DNA of 64,000 bases. It comes from Janthinobacterium rivuli. Its GTDB lineage: Bacteria; Pseudomonadota; Gammaproteobacteria; Burkholderiales; Burkholderiaceae_D. The stretch's first letter is position 1. Every line of letters starts with the position of its first letter. The notes under the pieces were generated by a model. That model was not told the origin of the DNA. It saw nothing but the letters and a program-made list of their open reading frames with translations, and searched no databases. Both the position numbers and the translations under genes were made by a program. Location: the NCBI RefSeq assembly GCF_009208735.1, contig NZ_WFLJ01000004.1, forward strand, positions 124,001-188,000, read 5' to 3'. Below, piece by piece: positions 46,086 to 55,291 of the stretch.

Positions 46086-46613
46086 TCAAGCGCGCTGGCC
46101 GTGCGTCAGCCAGATCACGTACACGCCGTAGTAGCCCTGCCCCTCCAATATGACTTGGCCATCGGCAAAATAGATTTTCTCCACTTTATTGACGGTGAAA
46201 TACGCGCGGCCATCGGCCGCCTCCACGTCGCCCCAGTAACGGTCACGGGGCCGGCAGTAGCCGCTGGCGCGCCCGATTGCCCACATCAGGTCGCCGATCA
46301 TGAAGTCATCAATCATTTCGGCCAGCAGCGGCCGGTGGCCCGCCAGCATGCCCGTGATGTCGGGATAGCCAGCGTCCCTGAGCGCGGGCAAGTCGCTTTC
46401 CTCGTATTGCAGGTCGTCTTCGCGGCAATCCTGCACGAAACTGTTGAAGGGCGCGTCGAGCAAGCCAGGCAGCACCGCTTCCGGCACGCTCAGGCGAAAC
46501 GGGTGCAGCGGCAGCACGCTGTGCTGGCCATAGTTGAGTTCGCGGCAGCCGAGGAAGGCCAGCGGATGGCGCTGGCCATTGACCTCGCAGTGCACGCCGG
46601 ATACCTGCGCCAT
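46086..46613 (-). CDS. Unknown protein coupled to the cytochrome bd operon
   Basis: I do not recognise this 175-residue soluble protein. It has three to four cysteines (VHCEVNG, LGCREL, QDCRED, YCRPRD), many acidic residues and a C-terminal beta-rich part (YFTVNKVEKIYFADGQVILEGQGYYGVYVIWL). ATG 46613 shares one base with the stop of the DUF2474 gene, so translation is coupled to the oxidase genes. A role in oxidase assembly or redox sensing is possible but not shown. Low similarity to any family I know. Confidence 0.65.
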   Translation of the reverse strand: MAQVSGVHCEVNGQRHPLAFLGCRELNYGQHSVLPLHPFRLSVPEAVLPGLLDAPFNSFVQDCREDDLQYEESDLPALRDAGYPDITGMLAGHRPLLAEMIDDFMIGDLMWAIGRASGYCRPRDRYWGDVEAADGRAYFTVNKVEKIYFADGQVILEGQGYYGVYVIWLTHGQRA

Positions 46614-46750
46614 CAACTGCCCATCCCCGCCGCCCGCATCAGCAGGCGCATCGCCCAGGCCGCCAAGCCCAGGGTCGCCACGCTGGCCAGCCAGAGGCCG
46701 GCCATCCACGCCAGTCGCTTCCACCATGTCTGTTGTCCTTGTCCTCGCAT
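46613..46750 (-). CDS. DUF2474 family small membrane subunit of cytochrome bd
   Basis: A 45-residue single-pass membrane protein: basic aromatic start (QTWWKRLAWM), one transmembrane helix (about 15-38, LWLASVATLGLAAWAMRLL) and short tail. This is the DUF2474 pattern found next to CioAB-type oxidases, the counterpart of CydX. Start and stop each overlap a neighbour by one base (TGATG), so it is tightly coupled between cydB and the unknown gene. It is too short for most gene finders. Confidence 0.88.
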   Translation of the reverse strand: MRGQGQQTWWKRLAWMAGLWLASVATLGLAAWAMRLLMRAAGMGS

Positions 46751-47757
46751 CAGTGATACCCGTCTTCCGGCAAGACTTTGCCACGAAACACATAATATGA
46801 CCACACCGTATACATCAGGATCACGGGAATGATGAACAGCGCGCCCACCAGGGTAAAGCCCTGGCTTTGCGGCGGCGACGACGCCTCCCAGATCGATACC
46901 GACGGCGGGATGATGTTGGGCCACACGCTGATGCCCAGGCCCGTGTAGCCGAGGAAGACGAGCGCCAGCGTGCACAGGAACGGCGCCACCTGCCGTCCCT
47001 GCCGCAGGGAGCGCAGCAGCAACCAGCCCGCGCCCAGCACCAGCAGCGGCACGGGCAAAAACCAGAACAGGTGCGGCAGCGCAAACCAGCGCGCGGCGAT
47101 GGCCGGGTCGACCAGCGGCGTCCAGGCGCTGATGACGGCGATCACGCCCAGCAGCAGCCACACGAGCGTGCGCGTGATGCGGCTGGCGCGCGCCTGCAGC
47201 CTCCCCTGCGTCTTCATGATCAGCCAAGTGCTGCCCAGCAAGGCATACGCCGCCACCAGCCCCGCGCCCGTGAACAGCGAGAACGGCGTGAGCCAGTCCA
47301 GCGCGCCGCCCGCATAGCTGCGCCCCTCCACCGGCATGCCCTGGATGTAGGCGCCCAGGGTCACGCCCTGGAAGAAGGCGGCCGCCACCGAGCCGGCGAT
47401 GAAGGCCTTGTCCCACACATGGCGCTCATGCTCGCGCGCCTTGAAGCGGAATTCGAAGGCCACGCCGCGGAAGATCAGGCCCATCAGCATGAAGCTGAGC
47501 GGCAGATAGCAGGCGCTGAGCACGACGGAATAGGCGAGCGGAAAGGCCGCCAGCATGCCGGCGCCACCGAGCACCAGCCAGGTTTCATTGCCATCCCAGA
47601 CGGGCGCCACCGTATTCATCATCACGTCGCGCTCGCTCTTGTCCTGGAAAAACGGATACAGGATGCCGATGCCCAGGTCGAAGCCATCCATCACCACATA
47701 CATCATGATGCTGAACAGGATAATAATGGCCCACAGTAGTGGCAGATCAATGCCCAT
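46750..47757 (-). CDS. cydB: Cytochrome bd quinol oxidase subunit II (CioB type)
   Basis: Subunit II of the bd oxidase, 335 residues with eight to nine membrane helices. The start is GIDLPLLWAIIILFSIMMYVVMDGFDLGIGILYPF, with the conserved WDGNETWLVLGG near 65-76 and a GISVWPNIIPPS segment near the end. ATG 47757 overlaps the cydA stop by 11 bp. The open frame to 47841 is a shadow extension. It forms the heterodimer with CydA. Confidence 0.95.
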   Translation of the reverse strand: MGIDLPLLWAIIILFSIMMYVVMDGFDLGIGILYPFFQDKSERDVMMNTVAPVWDGNETWLVLGGAGMLAAFPLAYSVVLSACYLPLSFMLMGLIFRGVAFEFRFKAREHERHVWDKAFIAGSVAAAFFQGVTLGAYIQGMPVEGRSYAGGALDWLTPFSLFTGAGLVAAYALLGSTWLIMKTQGRLQARASRITRTLVWLLLGVIAVISAWTPLVDPAIAARWFALPHLFWFLPVPLLVLGAGWLLLRSLRQGRQVAPFLCTLALVFLGYTGLGISVWPNIIPPSVSIWEASSPPQSQGFTLVGALFIIPVILMYTVWSYYVFRGKVLPEDGYH

Positions 47758-49180
47758 GCGAATGTCCTCCTTGCGCTTGTTCTTGCAGATGCGCGGCCGA
47801 GATCGGCCGTGCCGGCGTGCGTTCCTTGCCGGGACCGCCATGCTCGACGCTCTCCCCTTCGTGCGGCCGCGGCCCCACGCGGATCAGGCGCAGCAAGTAG
47901 CCTATGCCCGTGCCAAACACGGCAAAATAGATGACGACGAACAACAGCAAGGTGATGCCCAGCTGCGTGGCGCCATGCGCCGAGACGGCGTCTTCCGTGC
48001 GCAGCAAGCCGTACACGGTCCACGGCTGGCGGCCGATCTCCGTCGTGTACCAGCCGGCCAGCATGGCCACCAGCCCGCTGGGCCCCATCCACAGGGCGCA
48101 GCGCAGGAACAGGCGCGAGCGCCACAAGGTGCCGCGCCAGCGCAGCCATGCGCTCCAGATGCCCAGCCCGATCATCAGCATGCCCAGCCCCGCCATCAGG
48201 CGGAACGACCAGAACACGGCCGCCGAATTGGGCCGGTCGCGCGGCGCGAATTCCTTCAGGGCGGGTATCGTGCCATTCCAGTCGTGCGCCAGGATCAGGC
48301 CGCCCAGGCGGGGGATTTCCACCTTGTACAGGGTTTCCTCGCGCGTCATGTCGGGCCAGCCGAACAGGATCAGCGGCGTACCCTCGTTGCCCGTGTTTTC
48401 CCAGTGGCCTTCCATGGCGGCGATCTTCGCCGGCTGGTGCTCCAGGGTATTCAAGCCATGCACGTCGCCGATCACGGCCTGGATGGGCGCGACGACCAGC
48501 AGCATGGACAAACCCATGCTCATCATCTTGCGGATGGCCGCGTTGTCATTGCCGCGCAGCAAATGCCAGGCGGCCGACGCCACCACCAGCAAGGCCGTGG
48601 CGAGGAAGGCGGCCACGCTCATGTGCAGCAGCCGGTACGGGAACGAGGGATTGAAGATGACGGCCAGCCAGTCCACGGGCACGACCCGCCCGTCGATGAT
48701 TTCATGGCCTTGCGGCGTCTGCATCCAGCTGTTCGAGGCGATGATCCACGTGGCCGAGATCAAGGTGCCCAGCGCCACCATGGCCGTGGCGAACATGTGC
48801 AGGCCGGGCCCGACGCGGTGCCAGCCGAACAGCATCACGCCGAGAAAACCCGCTTCCAGGAAGAAGGCCGTCAGCACTTCATAGGCCAGCAGCGGCCCCG
48901 TGATGCTGCCCGCGTAATCGGAAAAGAAACTCCAGTTGGTGCCGAACTGGTAAGCCATGACGAGGCCGGAAACGACGCCCATGCCGAAGTTGACGGCGAA
49001 GATCTTCGACCAGAAATGGTACAGGTCGCGGTACACGCCGTCCTGCGTGCGCAGCCACGCCGCTTCCAGCACCGTCAAGTAACTGGCCAGGCCGATCGTG
49101 ATTGCAGGAAAAATGATGTGGAACGAGATGGTGAAGCCGAACTGGACGCGCGCCAGTTCCAATGCAGAGAGCCCTAACAT
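47747..49180 (-). CDS. cydA: Cytochrome bd quinol oxidase subunit I (CioA type)
   Basis: Catalytic subunit that oxidises quinol and reduces oxygen to water without proton pumping. 477 residues. Heme ligands are His21, His186 and Met329; the acidic proton-channel pair is Glu101/Glu109. The quinol loop is short and GRQPW is present (YTTEIGRQPWTVYGLL), the pattern of the cyanide-insensitive CioA branch. The C-terminus is His-rich (GGHSHGH). It heads the cydA-cydB-DUF2474-unknown operon. The promoter region carries the inverted repeat at 49207. Confidence 0.96.
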   Translation of the reverse strand: MLGLSALELARVQFGFTISFHIIFPAITIGLASYLTVLEAAWLRTQDGVYRDLYHFWSKIFAVNFGMGVVSGLVMAYQFGTNWSFFSDYAGSITGPLLAYEVLTAFFLEAGFLGVMLFGWHRVGPGLHMFATAMVALGTLISATWIIASNSWMQTPQGHEIIDGRVVPVDWLAVIFNPSFPYRLLHMSVAAFLATALLVVASAAWHLLRGNDNAAIRKMMSMGLSMLLVVAPIQAVIGDVHGLNTLEHQPAKIAAMEGHWENTGNEGTPLILFGWPDMTREETLYKVEIPRLGGLILAHDWNGTIPALKEFAPRDRPNSAAVFWSFRLMAGLGMLMIGLGIWSAWLRWRGTLWRSRLFLRCALWMGPSGLVAMLAGWYTTEIGRQPWTVYGLLRTEDAVSAHGATQLGITLLLFVVIYFAVFGTGIGYLLRLIRVGPRPHEGESVEHGGPGKERTPARPISAAHLQEQAQGGHSHGH

Positions 49181-49206
49181 GTGTTGCCTTCCCGACGTGA
49201 GACGTC

Positions 49207-49248
49207 TGTTTTACCCAGGCCTCCACTCTAGGCTTTTGCGGTAAAACA
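49207..49248 (-). promoter_or_regulatory. Spaced inverted repeat upstream of cydA
   Basis: TGTTTTACC (49207-49215) and GGTAAAACA (49240-49248) are perfect 9-bp inverted arms with centres 33 bp apart, about three helical turns. They lie 27-68 bp before cydA. The wide spacing suits a pair of regulator half-sites or looping. No FNR box is visible here. The regulator is unknown. Confidence 0.5.
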
Positions 49249-49334
49249 TAACAGACTCAGAAACAGGAGAAAACATAGGATCAGTTTGGGTCGTCCCCCA
49301 TGACAAGGCCGGACCGCTGCGGCGGAACCGGGCC

Positions 49335-50909
49335 TCAGGCGGGCTCGGCCAGGCCCACGCGGTTGCGGCCGTTTTCCTTGGCCACATACAGGGCCGCGTC
49401 TGCCGCCAGCAGCACGGCGTCCGTGCCGCGGTCGCGGTGCGACGACGACACCACGCCCAGCGACACCGTGATGGCGCCCGCGCCGGGGATCTCGGCGGCG
49501 GCCACCTTGGCGCGCAGGCGCTCGGCCACCTGCATGGCCACGTCCAGGTCGGCATCGGGCAGCAGCATGATGAATTCATCGCCGCCATTGCGGCACAGCA
49601 CGTCGGCATCGCGCGAACACGCGCGCATCAGCTGCGCCAGGCGCAGGATGACGTCGTCACCCACGGCGTGGCCCCACTGGTCGTTGACTTGCTTGAAATG
49701 GTCGATATCGATGGCGATGACGGAAAACGGCCGCGCCTGCGCCTGCCAATCGTCCAGCGCCGCCGCCATGCCGCGCCGGTTCGCCAGGCCCGTCAGCGGG
49801 TCCGTCTGCACGTCGGTCTTCAGCTTGCCGATCTTGTTCTGCAACAACGCCAGCCCCTTCAGCAAGGCTTTCTTGATCTGCGCCGCCTCCACATACCAGG
49901 AGCGGATGGCGGCGAGTTGCTCGGCCGTGCCCGGCGCGTCCATGCGCCGCGCGCCCTCGGCCAGTTGCACCAGGGGACGCGAAATCAGGCTGGCCAGCCA
50001 CCAGATGAATGGCAGGCTCAGCAAGGCGATCGGCAGGGAATGCCACACCGTGTTGGCCATCAGCTGGTTCAGCGGCGCCAGGGTCATGGCCGTCGGCCGC
50101 TGCGCCACGATGCCCCAGCCCGTCGACGGCATGATGGCGTAGCCGGCCAGCATGTCCACGCCCAGGCTGTTGTGCATGCGCCGGTTGCCGCCGCCCTGCT
50201 GCGCGATGATGGCGTCGATGACGTCATTTCTGCCGGCCACGTCGCCCAGGCGCTCGGGATCCGGGTGGTACAGCAGGCGCCGGTTCTGGTCCACCACGTA
50301 CAGGTAGGAGCCGTCGCGGTAGTAATGCTGGCCCAGCATGGTGTACAGGATGTTTTTCTGTTTCAGGTAGATGCTGCCGCCCACATAGCCGAGATAGCGA
50401 CCATCCTTGCCCAGGATGGGATGCGAAATGAAGACGACCAGGTTGCCGGCCGAGGAGACGTAGGGCTGCGTCACCAGCGGGCGCCGTTCGCGCAGCGCCT
50501 GCACGGCGCCGGCCGAATCGAGCGTGCGGTTTTTCAGGGCCAGGGTTTCCGGCGACACGCCCAGCACCTTGCCCTGGGCATCGACGATGAGCACGGAATT
50601 GAAGCTGTTCGTTTGCAGGCGCAGGCGCTGCGCCTCGTCCGTCAGCCATTGTTCGTCCCCCATGCGCGAGGGCAGGCTGCCGGCGCTGTAGGCCAGCTGC
50701 TGGCGCGCCGATTGCAGGAAATCCTCGGCCGTGCTGGCCAGCTTGCTCGCGTAGGCGTGGTTCGCTTCCAGGGTGGTATCGATCAGCAACTGGCGCTGCA
50801 CGCTGTAGCTGGCATAAAACGTGTTGACCAGGGACACCAGGGCGCTGGCAAAGGCCACGAGCACGATCAAACGGCGCAAATTCATGCGCAGAACAGGTTT
50901 AGTCCACAT
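49335..50909 (-). CDS. Membrane diguanylate cyclase with periplasmic dCACHE sensor
   Basis: A 524-residue cyclase. TM1 is about 12-34, a periplasmic double-CACHE ligand domain about 40-280, TM2 about 288-310, a short linker, then GGDEF (about 365-520). Active site GGDEF is at 442-446, and the inhibitory site RDAD at 433-436 is five residues before it. It probably makes c-di-GMP in response to a small extracellular ligand such as an amino or organic acid. M9 (50885) is a possible alternative start. Monocistronic. Confidence 0.93.
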   Translation of the reverse strand: MWTKPVLRMNLRRLIVLVAFASALVSLVNTFYASYSVQRQLLIDTTLEANHAYASKLASTAEDFLQSARQQLAYSAGSLPSRMGDEQWLTDEAQRLRLQTNSFNSVLIVDAQGKVLGVSPETLALKNRTLDSAGAVQALRERRPLVTQPYVSSAGNLVVFISHPILGKDGRYLGYVGGSIYLKQKNILYTMLGQHYYRDGSYLYVVDQNRRLLYHPDPERLGDVAGRNDVIDAIIAQQGGGNRRMHNSLGVDMLAGYAIMPSTGWGIVAQRPTAMTLAPLNQLMANTVWHSLPIALLSLPFIWWLASLISRPLVQLAEGARRMDAPGTAEQLAAIRSWYVEAAQIKKALLKGLALLQNKIGKLKTDVQTDPLTGLANRRGMAAALDDWQAQARPFSVIAIDIDHFKQVNDQWGHAVGDDVILRLAQLMRACSRDADVLCRNGGDEFIMLLPDADLDVAMQVAERLRAKVAAAEIPGAGAITVSLGVVSSSHRDRGTDAVLLAADAALYVAKENGRNRVGLAEPA

Positions 50910-51052
50910 GAGGTCGGCAAGAATCGGGAAAGTATTGCGCTAAAGAAAGGGCGCATTATACCGAGTAAAACGTGCCAAAATAGAAATGTCGCCGTCCCCC
51001 ATCACGGAATGTGTGCACGCGGCAACGGCATGCGCTGCCGCCTTGACCTGCA

Positions 51053-51610
51053 TCAAGCGTGGATCGCGTGCTTGCGTACCCAGTCGACATAGCGCTGCAT
51101 CCAGCCCTGGAAGAAGCCGAGGCTGGCAGGACCGATACCGCCATGCTCGTCAAACAGACCGTCCTTGGCCTGGATAAACATTTCGGGCTGACCCAGCAGC
51201 GGCACGTCCAGGTAGGCCAGCACATTGCGCAAATGCTGCTGCGCCAGCGCCGTGCCCGTGGCACCGACGGAAACGCCGAGCACGGCGCCCGGCTTGCCGC
51301 CCCACACGCTCTGGCCGTACGGACGCGAGCCGTGGTCGAGGGCGTTTTTCAGCACGCCGGGAATCGAACGGTTGTATTCGGGGGTGAGGAAGAGCAAAGC
51401 TTGCGAAGCGGAAATGTCGGATTTCAGGCGCAGCACTTGCTCGGCCTGCGCGCCATCGTCATCCTGGTTGTACAGCGGCAAGTCACCGATGTCGATATGC
51501 TTGAAGGAAAACTCGGGCGGCGCCAGCTTGACGATGGCGTCGGCCAGCTTGCGGTTGAAGGAATCCTTGCGCAGGCTGCCGACGATGATTGCAACGTTAT
51601 ATTGACTCAT
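51053..51610 (-). CDS. NAD(P)H-dependent FMN reductase
   Basis: A 185-residue flavodoxin-fold reductase (ChrR/YieF/AzoR-like). The FMN phosphate loop is GSLRKDSFNR at 11-20, FLTPEYNRSIPGVLKNALD binds the isoalloxazine ring, and GGKPGAVLGVSVG follows. Members reduce quinones, chromate or azo dyes and protect against oxidative stress. ATG 51610 follows GGGGATATCT; the 530-codon frame that continues upstream is a shadow of the alanine racemase gene. Confidence 0.92.
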   Translation of the reverse strand: MSQYNVAIIVGSLRKDSFNRKLADAIVKLAPPEFSFKHIDIGDLPLYNQDDDGAQAEQVLRLKSDISASQALLFLTPEYNRSIPGVLKNALDHGSRPYGQSVWGGKPGAVLGVSVGATGTALAQQHLRNVLAYLDVPLLGQPEMFIQAKDGLFDEHGGIGPASLGFFQGWMQRYVDWVRKHAIHA

Positions 51611-51699
51611 AGATATCCCCGATGATGGTGAAAAAAATAGCCCTGGAGTGAACGTCACTGCAGGGCTATCTTGCCACACAATCATCGGGTTTGCGCTGT

Positions 51700-52830
51700 T
51701 TAGCGTGCGGCTTGCGCGAGGCCTTGATACTCGCGGTAATAGCGCCCGCCCAGGTTGGTCAGCACCTCGTAGCCGATGGTATTGGCCATGGCCGCCACGG
51801 CGTCGACCGGGTGTTCGGCGCAAATCAGGTCGACGAGGCTGCCCGGCGCGACGCGGTCGCCGGCGATGGCGCTCACGTCCAGGGTGATGGAATCCATCGA
51901 GATGGCGCCGATCTGCGGCACTTTCACGCCGTCGACGATGGCCAGGCCCTGGTTGCTCATGCTGCGCAGCCAGCCATCGGCATAGCCGACGGACACCGTC
52001 GCCACTTGGCGCGGCTCGCTGGCCGTGTAGCGGCGGCTGTAGCCCACGTGGTCGCCAGCGGCGATCGTGCGCGTCTGCAGCACTTTGCCTTGCAGGCGTA
52101 CGACCGAGCTCAGGGGATTCGGTTCGCCGCCCTGCGGTCCGATGCCGTACAGGGCCGCACCGGGACGCACCAGGTCGAAATGGTAGTCGGGCGACAGAAA
52201 GATGCCCGAGGAATTGGCCAGGCTGGCGCGATACTGCGGCAAACGGGCGCGGATGGCGATGAAACGGGCCAGCTGCTCGCCATTCATGGGGTTGGCACGC
52301 TCGTCGGCGCAGGCCAGGTGGCTCATGATGTAGCGCACCTTGATGCCGTCGAGAAAGTGCGGGTCCAGCAGCCAGGCGTCGATTTCCTGCGGCGACAAGC
52401 CCATGCGCGACATGCCCGTATCGACCTGCACGATGGCGTCCAGGGTGGTGCCCAGTGCCTTCGCATGCGCGCGCCAGCCAGCCACCTGCGGCTCGCTGTT
52501 GAGCACGGGAATCAAGCCGTGGGCCGTGAATTCGCCTTCCGTATCGACGGGCGGGCCGTGCAGCACGAAGATGGCCGCGTCCGGCGCCACGTGCGGGCGC
52601 AGGCTGATGCCCTCTTCCAGATGCGCCACAAAAAAGTGCCGGCAACCCTCTTCATACAGGGCCGCGCCCACTTGCGCGGCGCCCAGGCCATACGCGTCGG
52701 ATTTGACGACGGCGGAACAGGCGGCCGGGTGCGCCTTGTCGCGCAGCAAACGGTAGTTGGCGCGCACGGCGTCGAGGTCCACCGTCAGGATGGCGCCGCT
52801 ACGTTCCTTGGCAGGCATGCTGGCCGCCAT
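51700..52830 (-). CDS. dadX: Alanine racemase, catabolic type
   Basis: PLP enzyme interconverting L- and D-alanine. From ATG 52830 it has 376 residues, with catalytic Lys43 in VVKSDAYGLG and Tyr in HVGYSRRYTA, plus PLP-phosphate segments (NSSGIFL, GYADGWLR). The open frame reaches 52860, which would overlap dadA by 29 bp; 52830 starts just after the dadA stop. Position after dadA marks it as the catabolic isozyme that feeds D-alanine to the dehydrogenase. Confidence 0.93.
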   Translation of the reverse strand: MAASMPAKERSGAILTVDLDAVRANYRLLRDKAHPAACSAVVKSDAYGLGAAQVGAALYEEGCRHFFVAHLEEGISLRPHVAPDAAIFVLHGPPVDTEGEFTAHGLIPVLNSEPQVAGWRAHAKALGTTLDAIVQVDTGMSRMGLSPQEIDAWLLDPHFLDGIKVRYIMSHLACADERANPMNGEQLARFIAIRARLPQYRASLANSSGIFLSPDYHFDLVRPGAALYGIGPQGGEPNPLSSVVRLQGKVLQTRTIAAGDHVGYSRRYTASEPRQVATVSVGYADGWLRSMSNQGLAIVDGVKVPQIGAISMDSITLDVSAIAGDRVAPGSLVDLICAEHPVDAVAAMANTIGYEVLTNLGGRYYREYQGLAQAAR

Positions 52831-52831
52831 C

Positions 52832-54121
52832 TCAAGCCACCGCGTGTTGCAGTTTGCCATTGCCCTGCGCGCCGCTGTAGCGGCTGACGGACAGGTCGTC
52901 GGCCAGGATCGCCGGTTTTTTCGACGACATCAGGTCAGCCAGTAATTGCGCCGAACCGCAGGACATGGTCCAGCCCAGGGTGCCGTGACCCGTGTTGAGG
53001 AACAGGTTGCGCAGCGGCGTGCGGCCGACGATCGGCGTGCCGTCCGGCGTCATCGGACGCAGGCCCGTCCAGAAGGTCGCCTCGGCCGTGTTGCCGCCGC
53101 CCGGGAACAGGTCGTTGACGACCATTTCCAGGGTTTCGCGGCGGCGCGGGTTCAGGTTCAGGTTGTAGCCAGCGATTTCCGCCATGCCGCCCACGCGGAT
53201 GCGGTCGTCGAAACGGGTGACGGCGATCTTGTAGGTTTCGTCGAGGATGGTCGACACGGGCGCCTTGGCCGCGTTGACGATAGGCACGGTGATCGAATAG
53301 CCCTTCAATGGATACACGGGAATGTCGAGCAACGGCTTCATGAAGCCCGTCGAATAGGAACCCAGGGCAACCACGTAGGAATCGGCCTTGACGATTTCCG
53401 CGCCGCATTGCACGCCGGCGATTTCATCGCCCTGCGTCAGCAAGGCGTCGATGGACACGCCATAGCGGAACTTCACGCCCAGCGCCTCGGCCATCTCGGA
53501 CAGGCGGGTGGTAAACAGCTGGCAATCGCCCGTTTCATCGTTGGGCAGGCGCAAGCCGCCAAACAGTTTACCCTTGACCGCTTCGAGGGCCGGCTCGGCG
53601 CGCGACAACTCATTGCGCTGCAGCACTTCGTACGGCACGCCCGCGTCTTTCAACACTTCGATATCCTTGGCGGCGTCGTTGTATTGCTTTTCCGTGCGGA
53701 ACAATTGCATCGTGCCTTGCTGGCGGCCTTCATAGGTGATGCCGGCCTCGGCACGCAGCACCTTGAAGCAGTCGCGGCTGTACTCGGCCAGGCGCACCAT
53801 GCGTTCCTTGTTCACCGCATACGCTTCCGGTGTGCAATTACGCAACATCTGCCACATCCATTTGAGCTGGGCGGCGCTGCCGTCGAGCGAGATGGCCAGC
53901 GGCGCGTGGCGCTGCATCATCCATTTCACGGCTTTCAAAGGAATGCCGGGCGCAGCCCATGGCGAAGCGTAGCCGGGCGAGATCTGCCCCGCATTCGCAA
54001 AGCTGGTTTCCAGTGCCGGGCCCGGCTGGCGGTCGATGACGGTCACCTCATGTCCTGCCTTGGCCAGATAGTAAGCACTGGTGACGCCGATGACGCCGCT
54101 ACCCAGAATCACGATACGCAT
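52832..54121 (-). CDS. dadA: D-amino acid dehydrogenase small subunit
   Basis: FAD enzyme that oxidises D-alanine and other D-amino acids to 2-oxoacids, passing electrons to the respiratory chain. 429 residues, full family length. FAD motif [13 protein letters not shown] at 7-19, followed by [30 protein letters not shown] and C-terminal [20 protein letters not shown]. It forms the dadA-dadX catabolic operon and is divergent from an Lrp-type regulator 105 bp away, the classical arrangement for alanine-responsive control. Confidence 0.96.
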   Translation of the reverse strand: MRIVILGSGVIGVTSAYYLAKAGHEVTVIDRQPGPALETSFANAGQISPGYASPWAAPGIPLKAVKWMMQRHAPLAISLDGSAAQLKWMWQMLRNCTPEAYAVNKERMVRLAEYSRDCFKVLRAEAGITYEGRQQGTMQLFRTEKQYNDAAKDIEVLKDAGVPYEVLQRNELSRAEPALEAVKGKLFGGLRLPNDETGDCQLFTTRLSEMAEALGVKFRYGVSIDALLTQGDEIAGVQCGAEIVKADSYVVALGSYSTGFMKPLLDIPVYPLKGYSITVPIVNAAKAPVSTILDETYKIAVTRFDDRIRVGGMAEIAGYNLNLNPRRRETLEMVVNDLFPGGGNTAEATFWTGLRPMTPDGTPIVGRTPLRNLFLNTGHGTLGWTMSCGSAQLLADLMSSKKPAILADDLSVSRYSGAQGNGKLQHAVA

Positions 54122-54226
54122 AGTTTCCTCATTATATTTTTTAGGCTAACGCCAGATTAACCGCTATCATATTGGGAAAGAGCCAGTATTTGTTCACGTA
54201 TAAATCGAGATATTCAGCAATAAATC

Positions 54227-54727
54227 ATGAGAATCCTTAAAGAATCGGCACGTGGCCTCGACAAGCTGGATCGCCACATCCTGCGCATCCTGCAGCAGGA
54301 TGGCCGCATCTCGATGAAAGACCTCGGTGAACAGGTGGGCCTGTCCATCACGCCCTGCATCGAGCGGGTCAAGCGCATGGAGCGCGACGGCGTCATCACG
54401 GGCTATCACGCCAAGGTGAACCCGGCCGCGCTGGGCGCCAAGCTGCTCGTTTTTGTAGAGATTACCCTCAATCAAAAATCCGCGTCCGCCTTCGAGCAAT
54501 TCCGCCGCGAAGTGCTGCAAATTCCCGAGGTGCAGGAATGCCACCTGGTGTCGGGCGACTTCGATTACCTGATCAAGGCGCGCATCCATGAAATGGCCGA
54601 GTACCGCAAGCTTCTGGGCGACATGCTGCTGCAGCTGCCCGGCGCCGCGCAATCGAAAAGCTATGTGGTGATGGAAGAGATCAAGGAAACCCTGGCGCTC
54701 TCGACCGACGTATTACAAAACCGATAA
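54227..54727 (+). CDS. Lrp/AsnC-family regulator of the dad operon
   Basis: A 166-residue feast/famine regulator. The N-terminal HTH lies at about 12-70 (LDRHILRILQQDGRISMKDLGEQVGLS) and the RAM ligand domain at about 80-155 (VQECHLVSGDFDYLIKARI). Divergent placement next to dadA and sequence type point to an L-alanine-responsive activator (DadR-like), but the name is not certain. The intergenic region (54122-54226) is AT-rich, as Lrp targets are. Confidence 0.93.
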   Translation: MRILKESARGLDKLDRHILRILQQDGRISMKDLGEQVGLSITPCIERVKRMERDGVITGYHAKVNPAALGAKLLVFVEITLNQKSASAFEQFRREVLQIPEVQECHLVSGDFDYLIKARIHEMAEYRKLLGDMLLQLPGAAQSKSYVVMEEIKETLALSTDVLQNR

Positions 54728-54874
54728 AGGTAGCGCCTGCCGGTACCAAGAGCATCACATTTTGCGCCTTTGTATAATCTGGTAGCACATTCGCAGCGAC
54801 ACAAGCACACTCCCTCCTGACATCACGCCCGTCCCCTCTGAGATTGGAAGCAGTGATGCACACTGGGAGTCCCT

Positions 54875-55222
54875 ATGAACACATTGATAAAACTGGCAGC
54901 TTCCTGCCTCGCGGGCCTGGCCGTGGCCATGTGCACCGCCAGTGAATACAAGGTCAACCGTGCGCCGGACAATGGCGCCATCTATCAAAACATCCAGGTC
55001 GGCAAGACCACCCGCCTCGACCTCGACGCTGCCCTGGGCAACGCCACCGTCGTCAGCTTCGATCCCGGCTATGAAGTCTGGGTCTACAAGAACCAGCTGA
55101 AAACACCGAGCGTGACGCGCCTGATCCCCCTGCTCGGTGAAAAAGGCACGCGCGAAGTGGCCGTCATGTTCGACCAGGCGGGCATCGTCAAGAAATTCCG
55201 CATCCACGAGCCGCGCAGGTAG
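54875..55222 (+). CDS. Small exported SmpA/BamE-like protein
   Basis: A 115-residue protein with an N-terminal export signal (about 1-22); the Cys in VAMCTAS is at a lipobox-like position although Met at -1 is atypical. The rest (IQVGKTTRLDLDAALGNATVV, YEVWVYKNQ, MFDQAGIVKKFRI) follows the two-helix, three-strand pattern of the SmpA/OmlA fold. Probably an envelope protein; not the housekeeping BamE with confidence. ATG 54875 follows TGGGAGTCCCT. Confidence 0.72.
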   Translation: MNTLIKLAASCLAGLAVAMCTASEYKVNRAPDNGAIYQNIQVGKTTRLDLDAALGNATVVSFDPGYEVWVYKNQLKTPSVTRLIPLLGEKGTREVAVMFDQAGIVKKFRIHEPRR

Positions 55223-55291
55223 GTCGCACAGCTAAGATGCGCCCGCCGCGTCCTCTTGTTCTACACTGGCGTTTTATTCTCCGGTGTCCCC

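Noticed and set aside
51611-52645. Extension of the FMN reductase frame to 530 codons
   Set aside because: The upstream part is antisense or out of frame to the alanine racemase gene. The reductase family begins at ATG 51610 behind its own ribosome site.
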